Below, piece after piece: positions 46,182-53,911 of a stretch of DNA of 64,000 nt. How positions within the stretch are numbered: position 1 is the stretch's first letter; each line of letters starts with the position of its first letter. The position numbers and the translations under genes were made by a program. The stretch is taken from positions 620,001 to 684,000 of the forward strand of contig WGOD01000002.1 in NCBI GenBank assembly GCA_016124205.1, read 5' to 3'. The notes under the pieces are model-generated. The model searched no databases. It worked only from the letters and a program-made list of their open reading frames with translations, and had not been told where the DNA came from. This DNA is from Alphaproteobacteria bacterium. GTDB lineage: Bacteria; Pseudomonadota; Alphaproteobacteria; Caulobacterales; Maricaulaceae.

Positions 46182-47098
46182 CGGTCCGGGTCCGCATTCT
46201 CGCCGGGGCCGGACCCGATACCGGGCTGGGACATGTCACGCGTTGTCATGCTCTGGCCGAGGCGCTGCGCACGCAGGGTGCAGACGTCACGCTGGAGACG
46301 GCCGATCCGGAATGGGTTGAAGGCGCCATCGGGCTGGAGACCGAGCCGTTCGGGACCCGGCCCGTCGACCTGATCGTGCTCGACAGATACGGGACGAGCG
46401 CGCAGGAACGCGCCGACCTGAAAGCGCAATGCCGCAAGCTCGCGGTGATCGACGACCATTTCGCGCCGCCCAGCGAGGCGGACATCGTGATCAATCACAA
46501 TCTCTATGGCGACCCGGACCGGTATGACGTGTTTCCAGGGATCCAGGTGCTGGCCGGGACTGACTACACGCTGCTCCGTCCGGGCTTCGACGCGTTGCGC
46601 AACCGCGCTGCACCTGCGGAGGGGCGCATTCTCGTCGCCCTCGGGGGCGGCGCCTATGCCGCGAAAGGCATCGCCATCGCCAACATGCTGCGCTCCACCT
46701 TCCAGACCGGAGTCGACCTGGTGCTGAATGCCGCGATGGCGAAAGACGCGAGCGGTGTGAATGCAGGCGTCAGGATCGTCTCCGGGAGCGAAGCGCTCGA
46801 CGCGATGGCGGGCGCCACGATCTATGTCGGCGGCCTGGGCGTGGCGATGATCGAGGCGCGCGCGCTGGGCCTGTTCTTGATCGGTATTCCGACCGCGGCC
46901 AATCAGGATTTTGCGGTGGACTGGGCCAAGGCCAACGGGTTTCCGGTCCTGACCGGCATTCCTGAAAGCGACGCCGAGTTCCGCGCGCTGGCCGATGCGG
47001 TCCGCACAGGCCTCAGCCGGGGCCGCGACCTGCCTGCCAAGCCGGACGGGACGGGGGCTGCGACGACCGCCTCTGCCCTGCTGCACGAAGTTTCCTGA
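46178..47098 (+). CDS. pseG: UDP-2,4-diacetamido-2,4,6-trideoxy-beta-L-altropyranose hydrolase PseG
   Basis: Removes UDP from the bis-acyl altropyranose in Pse synthesis. The N-terminus has the GT-B-like GLGHVTRCHALAEAL with the catalytic histidine at residue 19, then DLIVLDRYG, LAVIDDHFAPPSEADIVINHNL and, in the C-terminal half, ILVALGGGAYAAKG and YVGGLGVAMIEARALGL. 306 residues, a little shorter than some PseG. Starts with GTG in a 4-base overlap with the HAD gene. Confidence 0.9.
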   Translation: MTVRVRILAGAGPDTGLGHVTRCHALAEALRTQGADVTLETADPEWVEGAIGLETEPFGTRPVDLIVLDRYGTSAQERADLKAQCRKLAVIDDHFAPPSEADIVINHNLYGDPDRYDVFPGIQVLAGTDYTLLRPGFDALRNRAAPAEGRILVALGGGAYAAKGIAIANMLRSTFQTGVDLVLNAAMAKDASGVNAGVRIVSGSEALDAMAGATIYVGGLGVAMIEARALGLFLIGIPTAANQDFAVDWAKANGFPVLTGIPESDAEFRALADAVRTGLSRGRDLPAKPDGTGAATTASALLHEVS

Positions 47099-47167
47099 CC
47101 CCCGCCTTGAGCGCCGGGGTGCGCTTCGATAAAGAGGCGCGAACACATCCCAAAGGGAGTCTCCCGC

Positions 47168-48226
47168 ATGAGCGCCGACGTTATCGAGATTGCTGGCCGT
47201 AAAATCGGCCCCGACCATCCGCCCTATGTGATTGCGGAGATGTCCGGCAATCACAATGGCGATCTGGAACGCGCCAAGATGCTGATCCGTCTGGCCGCCG
47301 AGGCGGGTGCCGACGCGGTGAAGCTGCAGACCTATACCGCCGACACGATCACGATCGATTCCGACCGTGACGAATTCATCGTGAAGGACGGGATGTGGAA
47401 AGGTCGCCGCCTGTACGAACTCTACCAGGAAGCGCACACGCCCTGGGAATGGCATGCCGAGCTGTTCGCGCATGCCAAGGAACACGGCATCACCATCTTC
47501 TCCTCGCCGTTCGACGAGACGGCAGTGGACATGCTCGAAGAGCTGGGCGCGCCGGCCTACAAGATCGCCTCGGCCGAGATCACCCACTTCCCGCTGATGG
47601 AGAAGGTCGCGAAGACCGGCAAGCCGGTGATCGTGTCGACCGGCATGGCCGAGGACGCGGAAATCCGCGAGGCGGTCGATTTCCTGAAGAAGGCCGGCGC
47701 AAAGGATCTGATCGTCCTGCACTGCATCTCGGCCTATCCCACGCCGATCAGTGAACTCAATCTGCGCCGCATCCCCTATATCGCGAAGACGTTCGACGTT
47801 CAGGTTGGCCTGTCGGACCACTCGATGGGCGTACTGGGCGGGGTCGCGGGCGTCGTGGCCGGTGCGACGGTGCTGGAAAAGCACTTCACCGACAGCCGCG
47901 AAAAGGGCGGTGTCGACAGCGGGTTCTCGCTGGACGAACACGAGCTGAAAGAGCTGTGCAAAACGATCAAGGAAGCCCATGAAGGCCTCGGCAACGAGAA
48001 GAACGAGCTGGCCAAATCCGAAGCCGGGACCCGGCAGTTCCGCCGCTCGATCTATTTCGTGAAGCCGGTCGCCAAGGGCGAAACCATCACCGAAGAGCAT
48101 ATCAAGGTGATCCGTCCGGCCTCGGGCCTCGAGCCGCGCCACTACTGGACGGTTCTGGGATCGAAGGCGGCCACCGATATTCCGGCGAAAGTGCCCGCCG
48201 AATGGTCGATGATCGAGCGGAGCTAA
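47168..48226 (+). CDS. pseI: Pseudaminic acid synthase PseI
   Basis: Condenses the altrose intermediate with phosphoenolpyruvate. NeuB-family motifs: PYVIAEMSGNHNGDLERAK, ADAVKLQTYTADTITID, FSSPFDETAVDMLEELGAPAYKIAS, STGMAEDAEI, LHCISAYPTP and GLSDHS; the C-terminal SAF antifreeze-like domain runs from about residue 285 (RRSIYFVKPVAKGETITEEHI). 352 residues is normal. The EMSGNHNG form and the pseBCGF context support Pse rather than sialic or legionaminic acid. RBS AAAGGGAG. Confidence 0.95.
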   Translation: MSADVIEIAGRKIGPDHPPYVIAEMSGNHNGDLERAKMLIRLAAEAGADAVKLQTYTADTITIDSDRDEFIVKDGMWKGRRLYELYQEAHTPWEWHAELFAHAKEHGITIFSSPFDETAVDMLEELGAPAYKIASAEITHFPLMEKVAKTGKPVIVSTGMAEDAEIREAVDFLKKAGAKDLIVLHCISAYPTPISELNLRRIPYIAKTFDVQVGLSDHSMGVLGGVAGVVAGATVLEKHFTDSREKGGVDSGFSLDEHELKELCKTIKEAHEGLGNEKNELAKSEAGTRQFRRSIYFVKPVAKGETITEEHIKVIRPASGLEPRHYWTVLGSKAATDIPAKVPAEWSMIERS

Positions 48227-48231
48227 CTCAC

Positions 48232-48966
48232 ATGAGCGCCGATGCGTCCGGCCTGAAGCGGCTGGCCCTGATCCCCGCCCGCGGCGGATCTAAGCGGATT
48301 CCACGCAAGAATATCATCGACTTCCATGGCAAGCCGATGCTCGGCTATTCGGTCGACGCGGCGCTGGAAAGCGGTCTGTTCGACCGGGTCCACGTCTCGT
48401 CGGATGATGACGAAGTCCGGGAGATTGCGGCAAAACTCGGCGCCGATGCCGACCCCAGACGCCCGGCCGAACTGGCCGACGACCACACGGGCATATTACC
48501 GGTCGCGCGCTGGGCGGTGCAGGAATTCGCCCGGCAGGGCCAACATTTCGACGACGTCTTCATCCTGTTCGCCTGCGCACCCTTCATCGAGGCGGAAGAG
48601 CTGAAACAGGCGTATGAGGTCTATCTGGCCAATGACCGGAAGCGGAATCTGCTGACCGTCTGCCGCGCTCCGACCCATGTCGAGCAATACTATCGCCTGA
48701 ACGACCAGGGCCAGTTGAACCCGCTGCAAAAGGGCGGGAATTTCATCCGCAGTCAGGATCTCGACTATGCCTATTTCGAGACCGGCACGTTCACGATCTT
48801 CTCGGCGGAGTGGCTGACGACCCATCCCACGCTGATGGACGACATGAATTATGTCGGGTTCGAACTTCCCGAGTGGAAATCGGTCGATATCGATTCCCCG
48901 AAAGACCTCGACTATGCTCGTCGCCTCTACGGACTGCACCAGTCGATGGCGAAAGAGTCGGAATGA
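48232..48966 (+). CDS. pseF: Pseudaminic acid cytidylyltransferase PseF
   Basis: Activates pseudaminic acid as its CMP derivative. The ATG at 48232 gives MSADASGLKRLALIPARGGSKRIPRKNI with the cytidylyltransferase signature; the track start lies ten codons upstream in pseI. Further motifs are VHVSSDDDEVREIA, ILFACAPFIEAEEL and the C-terminal SVDIDSPKDLDYARRLY. 244 residues. It is five bases after pseI and overlaps the next gene as ATGA. Confidence 0.94.
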   Translation: MSADASGLKRLALIPARGGSKRIPRKNIIDFHGKPMLGYSVDAALESGLFDRVHVSSDDDEVREIAAKLGADADPRRPAELADDHTGILPVARWAVQEFARQGQHFDDVFILFACAPFIEAEELKQAYEVYLANDRKRNLLTVCRAPTHVEQYYRLNDQGQLNPLQKGGNFIRSQDLDYAYFETGTFTIFSAEWLTTHPTLMDDMNYVGFELPEWKSVDIDSPKDLDYARRLYGLHQSMAKESE

Positions 48967-50729
48967 CGGCACGCGCCGCGCGTAAACAGGACAGCACCGA
49001 AGCCGTTGGCCTGATCTGGCGCGAGGACCAGGTCGCACCGCTGATGGCCGCTGGTGTGACCCAGCTGGCCGCGATGTGCGGCAAATCCCACGATGCGGCG
49101 CTGAAAAGCGGACTGCCTCTCGCCGGTCCGCCTTTCTGGTCCCTGCTCGACGAAGCCGACCACGCCGCAATCGACGCGGCGGGTGAGGCCCTGGCCGCCC
49201 GCTGGGCGGACGCGACATCGGGCGTTCTGTTTGCCGGAGCCCCGGCCGGAATGATCGATGCCCCGGCGATCTGGGCGATCGGCCGCGAACTGGCCTATGG
49301 CGAGCGGCTGCTGCCGCGCCTTCTGGCCGGCCTCGAAGGCAGCCGTATCCGGGCGATCGGACCGGCCCTTGATGCTCCCGGCCTGCGGTTCGATATCGGC
49401 ACGGCCCTGGCGCTGGAAGCCTGCGGGATTGCCGGGCAGGTCGACATTCTTCCGCCCCAGCCGGCCCAGTCACCGAACGAACCGGCATCCCTCTCGTCGG
49501 CCTGGCAGACGCCCGAGGGCGAATGGACCGCGTTTCTGGCCACCGGGGTCGGCTTCCTCGCCGACCGGCTCAGGGAGGCGGCAGCGAAGTCGAAAGCCCT
49601 CTATGTCTTTCTCGACCCTGTCGAATCCGGTCAGATCGAGACGATCCGCAACTGGGCTGCGACCCAGCCGCATGTCCGGATCGTGCCGCTTTATGGCCGA
49701 AACTTCCAGGACGACCTGTCCAAGGGCCGGGACGCGGCGGCGTGGCTCCGGACGACGGTCAACAGCCATCTCGTCGGTTCCGATCCGCTGAAACGTCTGG
49801 GGCCGATGCTGATCGACCGGTCCTGGCCACGGCATGCGGCCCTCGCCGCTCGTTTCGAGCGGGTTTTCGCCCGTCCGCCCGTTGCCGCCTATTGCAGTGA
49901 CTATCGTTCGGCGGAGAGCGCGATCTTCGGCACGCTTGCGGCAGAAAGCGGTGCCGCTCTGACCGTTCTGCCGCATTCGGGCTGGCCCTTGCCGGAATGG
50001 CTCGAAGTCCGCCCCGACAGTGTCAATCGCCGGTCCTTCTACATGACCCGCAGCGGCGCACAGGTCGGTGCCGCGCGGGACGCCGCGCTGACATCCGATA
50101 TCCCCGACGGCCGTGTCAGCCCGCCGGAAAGTCTGCGTCCGGGCCTGCCGCGACGGCTGATCCGCCTGGGACGCCGCATCCTGCGACTGATCCGGCCGAA
50201 GCCGAAAATCGTGATCGGCGTTGTTCCCTCGCTGGGGGAGCGGCATGTCTCGTCCGACATTCCGTACTCGATCTTCCGCAGCCGGATCGAAGCGCTGGTA
50301 AACCCGCCGGAAGATCTGGCCAGCCGCATCGAAATCCGCTTCCGCTGGCGCTGGGATGAAGGCGGGCGCAGCATGACGAAGCAGGCGGGTGATGGCGTCA
50401 GCGTGCGGCTGGAGACCCAGTCCGACCGGGCCCTCAGCCATTTCATTCGCGATTGCGACCTGATGATCGAGGTGGGCCTGCCCACCAGCTGTCACCAGGA
50501 AGCCTTTGCGCAGGCCTGCGCCTTTTTCCGGTTGGGAGAGCCGAGCGCGCTGCGGCCCCGTTTCGCGCATTCCGGGCAAACGGTACCCGAATTGTCCGAG
50601 CCTGACCCCTGGCCGGGTCTTTCCGCCTATGTCCGGAATCCGATCAGGCGCGCCTGGCTGGGGCTGAGGCAGTTTGTGAACCTCGAACGGGAAACCGCGC
50701 CGGGCCTCGTACACAGCGGAAAGCGATGA
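48963..50729 (+). CDS. Large protein of unknown function, possible CMP-sugar-dependent transferase
   Basis: The ATG at 48963 overlaps the pseF stop as ATGA and gives 588 residues. No signal peptide or clear TM span is seen. The C-terminal half has segments reminiscent of surface-carbohydrate biosynthesis transferases with two Rossmann-like halves: PVAAYCSDYRSAESAIFGTLAAESGAALTVLPHSGWP, then KIVIGVVPSLGERH and a late IRDCDLMIEVGLPTSCHQEAFAQACAFFRLG resembling the donor-site end of GT-B enzymes. No family is securely recognised. Coupling to pseF makes a Pse transferase a reasonable hypothesis. Confidence 0.8.
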   Translation: MTARAARKQDSTEAVGLIWREDQVAPLMAAGVTQLAAMCGKSHDAALKSGLPLAGPPFWSLLDEADHAAIDAAGEALAARWADATSGVLFAGAPAGMIDAPAIWAIGRELAYGERLLPRLLAGLEGSRIRAIGPALDAPGLRFDIGTALALEACGIAGQVDILPPQPAQSPNEPASLSSAWQTPEGEWTAFLATGVGFLADRLREAAAKSKALYVFLDPVESGQIETIRNWAATQPHVRIVPLYGRNFQDDLSKGRDAAAWLRTTVNSHLVGSDPLKRLGPMLIDRSWPRHAALAARFERVFARPPVAAYCSDYRSAESAIFGTLAAESGAALTVLPHSGWPLPEWLEVRPDSVNRRSFYMTRSGAQVGAARDAALTSDIPDGRVSPPESLRPGLPRRLIRLGRRILRLIRPKPKIVIGVVPSLGERHVSSDIPYSIFRSRIEALVNPPEDLASRIEIRFRWRWDEGGRSMTKQAGDGVSVRLETQSDRALSHFIRDCDLMIEVGLPTSCHQEAFAQACAFFRLGEPSALRPRFAHSGQTVPELSEPDPWPGLSAYVRNPIRRAWLGLRQFVNLERETAPGLVHSGKR

Positions 50730-50770
50730 CCAGCGCTTGAATTCGCGTGTGAATTGGCCGAAGAGAGGCC

Positions 50771-50786
50771 CCGGCCCCGGGGCCGG
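50771..50786. repeat. Perfect 16-base GC palindrome before the exporter genes
   Basis: CCGGCCCCGGGGCCGG lies between the 588-residue gene and wzm, about 18 bases before the start. No T run follows, so it is not a classical terminator; it could tune expression between the Pse genes and the exporter. Confidence 0.5.
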
Positions 50787-50803
50787 AAACCGGTCAGCAA
50801 TCC

Positions 50804-51649
50804 ATGAACGCCTCTTCCACACCGTCCAGAAGTGTCACCCTCCAGCGCCGCAACCTTCAAGGACGCGGCGTCTCGCGCGCCTTCAGCGACCTGATCGACG
50901 GGTTCGCCGCCTGGCAGATCTGGGCCAATCTCGGCTGGAATGACATCCGGACGCGCTACCGCCGCTCGATGATCGGTCCGTTCTGGATCACAATCTCGAT
51001 GGCGGTCACGGTCCTGGCGCTCGGCTTTCTCTATGCCCGCCTGTTCCGGATCGATATCGAAGCCTTCCTGCCGATGCTCGCGCTCGGCTTCATTCTCTGG
51101 GGCTTCTTCGCGCCAACGCTGAACGAGTGCTGCACGATCTTCGTGGCGAACCAGAACTTCATCAAGCAGGCGACTATCCCGCTGACAGTCTATGTCAACC
51201 AGGCGATCTTCCGTCAGCTGATCACCTTCGCGCACAACTTCATCATCTATTTCGGGATGGTGTTCTTCCTGCACATTCCGATCGGTTGGGTGACGCTCTG
51301 GGCCATACCGGCCTTCATTCTGGTGACGCTCACCATCTTCGGCGCCGGCCTGTTTCTCGCCGTGGTGTGCGCACGGTTCCGGGACATTCCGAACATCGTC
51401 CAGAACATCCTTCAGATCGGCTTCTATCTCAGCCCGATCCTCTGGAGCGCCGAACTGCTGCCCGAGCGCGCCTTCTTCCTGACGTGGAACCCGTTCTACT
51501 ACCTGATCTACGTCATCCGCATGCCGTTGCTCGGTGAAGCGCCGACGCCTGAGATCTGGCTCGGCACCGGCGTGATCACCGTCCTCTGCCTCGCGCTTGG
51601 CCTTGTCAGCTTCCTTCTGATGCGCCGCCGCATCGCATACTGGGTCTGA
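50804..51649 (+). CDS. wzm: Polysaccharide ABC transporter permease (Wzm type)
   Basis: Inner-membrane half of an ABC-2 exporter that moves undecaprenyl-linked O-antigen or lipid-linked capsule chains to the periplasm. Six hydrophobic spans are visible (about residues 55-75, 85-105, 130-155, 165-185, 205-225, 250-270), after a cytoplasmic N-terminus with the family segment DIRTRYRRSMIGPFWITIS. C-terminal ends YLIYVIRMPLLG and LLMRRRIAYWV are typical. 281 residues; wzt follows two bases later. Confidence 0.93.
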   Translation: MNASSTPSRSVTLQRRNLQGRGVSRAFSDLIDGFAAWQIWANLGWNDIRTRYRRSMIGPFWITISMAVTVLALGFLYARLFRIDIEAFLPMLALGFILWGFFAPTLNECCTIFVANQNFIKQATIPLTVYVNQAIFRQLITFAHNFIIYFGMVFFLHIPIGWVTLWAIPAFILVTLTIFGAGLFLAVVCARFRDIPNIVQNILQIGFYLSPILWSAELLPERAFFLTWNPFYYLIYVIRMPLLGEAPTPEIWLGTGVITVLCLALGLVSFLLMRRRIAYWV

Positions 51650-51651
51650 TC

Positions 51652-52413
51652 ATGTCCGAACCCATCCAGGCCAGCCTGACCGACGTCGACGTCGAATTCC
51701 AGATCTACGACACGCCGCAACGGTCGCTGAAAAACAATCTGATCGCGGCCGCGACCGGCGGCACGCTGGCGCGCGACTCCCGCGACCGGATCGTCGTGAA
51801 AGCGCTCGATAATATCTCGATGACGCTGGAGCATGGCGACCGCATCGCCCTGATCGGTCACAACGGGGCGGGCAAGACCACGCTGCTGCGCGTGCTGGCC
51901 GGCATCTACGAGCCGACCCGCGGCGATGTCTCCCTGTCGGGCTCGGTGGCCGCCGTCTTCAATGTCGGTCTTGGCATCGACCTTGAGGCGACGGGCCGCG
52001 AGAACATCTATCTGCGCAGCCTGTTCCTGGGGATTGGCCGCAAGGACGCCCAGTCGCTTTCCGACGAAATCCTCGACTTTGCCGAGCTTGGCAATTTCGC
52101 GGACATGCCGGTGCGCACCTATTCGACCGGCATGCTGGCGCGGCTTCAGTTCGCGATCACGACGGCCGTCGAGCCGGACATTCTGCTGATCGACGAAGGC
52201 ATCGGGGCCGGCGATGCCGCCTTCTTTGCCAAGGCTCAGCAGCGCATGGATGAACTCATGGCGCGCTCGGGCATTCTGGTACTGGCCTCGCACTCCGAAG
52301 GTCTTGTACGGAGCATGTGCAACAAGGCGATGCTCCTGAACCACGGGAAAGTCGTCTTTCAGGGCGATATCGACGACACCTATTCGGCCTATGCCGATCT
52401 CATCGCGCTCTAG
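51652..52413 (+). CDS. wzt: Polysaccharide ABC transporter ATP-binding protein (Wzt type)
   Basis: Walker A GHNGAGKTTLL, LEATGRENIYLRSLFLG (the Wzt/TagH-specific region), signature YSTGMLARLQFAI, Walker B ILLIDEGIGAGD and H-loop LASHS are all present. At 253 residues it ends after the nucleotide-binding domain and lacks the C-terminal carbohydrate-binding domain of chain-capping Wzt proteins, so export should not depend on a terminal cap. Forms the transporter with wzm. Confidence 0.94.
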   Translation: MSEPIQASLTDVDVEFQIYDTPQRSLKNNLIAAATGGTLARDSRDRIVVKALDNISMTLEHGDRIALIGHNGAGKTTLLRVLAGIYEPTRGDVSLSGSVAAVFNVGLGIDLEATGRENIYLRSLFLGIGRKDAQSLSDEILDFAELGNFADMPVRTYSTGMLARLQFAITTAVEPDILLIDEGIGAGDAAFFAKAQQRMDELMARSGILVLASHSEGLVRSMCNKAMLLNHGKVVFQGDIDDTYSAYADLIAL

Positions 52414-52445
52414 GCCACGCGCGATCACCCATATGGGGGATTGGT

Positions 52446-52461
52446 TGGCCCGGCTATTGCT
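52446..52461 (+). promoter_or_regulatory. Sigma-54-type promoter element upstream of glmM
   Basis: TGGCCCGGCTATTGCT matches the -24/-12 consensus TGGCACG-N4-TTGCW at 11 of 12 positions with the required GG-N10-GC spacing. It lies 32 bases after wzt ends and 76 bases before the glmM start. In related bacteria sigma-54 drives many late flagellar genes. Confidence 0.45.
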
Positions 52462-52537
52462 TGGTAATGTCACAAATGAAGCGTAAGCTGAGTGACTGTC
52501 TGAAATGGGGGGAGCGCGAAAGCGCACCAGGGGCACG

Positions 52538-53902
52538 ATGAGTGGGGATAAGTTGTTTGGTACCGACGGCATTCGGGGCGAAGTCAATATCGCGCCGATG
52601 ACCGCGGATATTGCGCTTCGGCTTGGCCAGGCGATCGGTGTGACTTTCAATCGCGGCGGGACGCATCCGTCTGTCGTGATCGGCAAGGACACGCGCCTTT
52701 CCGGTTACATGTTCGAGAATGCCCTGACCGCCGGACTGACGTCGGTCGGTGTGGATGCGCGCTTTGTCGGGCCGATCCCGACGCCGGCGATCGGCGTCCT
52801 GACGCGTTCCATGCGCGCCGAAGCGGGTGTGATGATCACCGCCTCGCACAACGGCTATCAGGACAACGGGATCAAGGTTTTCGGCCCGGACGGGTTCAAG
52901 ATCGGCGACGCTGAACAGGAAGCGCTCGAAGCCTTCATCCGCAACCCGGAAGACATTCCACTGCGAAACATGGTCGGCCGCGTGCGCCGCTACCACGATG
53001 CGATCGGCCGCTATGTCGAGGTCGTGAAATCGTCCGTGCCGCGCGACCTATCGCTGACCGGCATGACGATCGTGGTCGACAGCGCCAATGGCGCAGGCTA
53101 CCGCGTCGCGCCGCAAACCCTGTGGGAGCTGGGCGCGGAAGTCCATTCAATCGGCGCCGAGCCGAACGGGATCAATATCAATCGCGGCTGCGGTTCCACC
53201 GACCTCCGGGCGCTGTCGGCTGCCGTTCTGGAACGCAAGGCCGATATCGGCGTGGCTCTGGATGGGGATGCCGATCGCGTCATCCTGGTCGACGAGAAGG
53301 GCGAGGCGATCGACGGCGACCAGATCCTCGGCAGCATCGCGTCCAGCTGGAAGCGTCTGGATACGCTGCGGGGTGGCGGTGTCGTCGCGACGATCATGTC
53401 GAATTTCGGCCTCGAACGCTTCCTGCGCGAAGAAGGCCTGACGCTGCACCGGACGCCGGTCGGCGACCGGCATGTGATCGCCCAGATGCGCTCGATGGGA
53501 TTCAATGTTGGCGGAGAACAGTCCGGCCACGTCATTCTGAGCGACTATTCGACGACGGGTGACGGCCTGATCGCGGCGATCCAGATCCTTTCGGCCTTCC
53601 GCAAGGCCGACCGCCCGGCGAGCGAAGCGCTGCGTATCTTCCAGCCAGTCCCGCAGATCCTGCGCAATGTCCGCTTCACCAGCGGCAATCCGATGGACGA
53701 TCCGGACGTTCAGAAGTCGATTTCGGACGCGGAACTGAAGCTGACCAATCTCGGGCGCATCGTTGTCCGGAAGTCCGGCACCGAACCGCTGATCCGGGTC
53801 ATGACCGAAGCCGACGATCCCGATCTGGCGGAATCGGTCGCCGCATCGGTTGTCCATGCGGTGGAAACATCGGTCGAACGCGGCCTCGCCGCCGCGCAGT
53901 AA
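52538..53902 (+). CDS. glmM: Phosphoglucosamine mutase
   Basis: Converts GlcN-6-P to GlcN-1-P for UDP-GlcNAc. The ATG at 52538 gives MSGDKLFGTDGIRGEVN; the phosphoserine loop ITASHNGYQDNGIK has its serine at 103, with metal loop DGDADRVILVD, GGEQSGH and the phosphate-binding RKSGTEPLIRVM near the C-terminus. 454 residues. Usually linked with ftsH-folP, here it stands after wzt with a sigma-54-like site upstream, and converges on the next mutase gene. Confidence 0.97.
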   Translation: MSGDKLFGTDGIRGEVNIAPMTADIALRLGQAIGVTFNRGGTHPSVVIGKDTRLSGYMFENALTAGLTSVGVDARFVGPIPTPAIGVLTRSMRAEAGVMITASHNGYQDNGIKVFGPDGFKIGDAEQEALEAFIRNPEDIPLRNMVGRVRRYHDAIGRYVEVVKSSVPRDLSLTGMTIVVDSANGAGYRVAPQTLWELGAEVHSIGAEPNGININRGCGSTDLRALSAAVLERKADIGVALDGDADRVILVDEKGEAIDGDQILGSIASSWKRLDTLRGGGVVATIMSNFGLERFLREEGLTLHRTPVGDRHVIAQMRSMGFNVGGEQSGHVILSDYSTTGDGLIAAIQILSAFRKADRPASEALRIFQPVPQILRNVRFTSGNPMDDPDVQKSISDAELKLTNLGRIVVRKSGTEPLIRVMTEADDPDLAESVAASVVHAVETSVERGLAAAQ

Positions 53903-53911
53903 CCTGAAATC

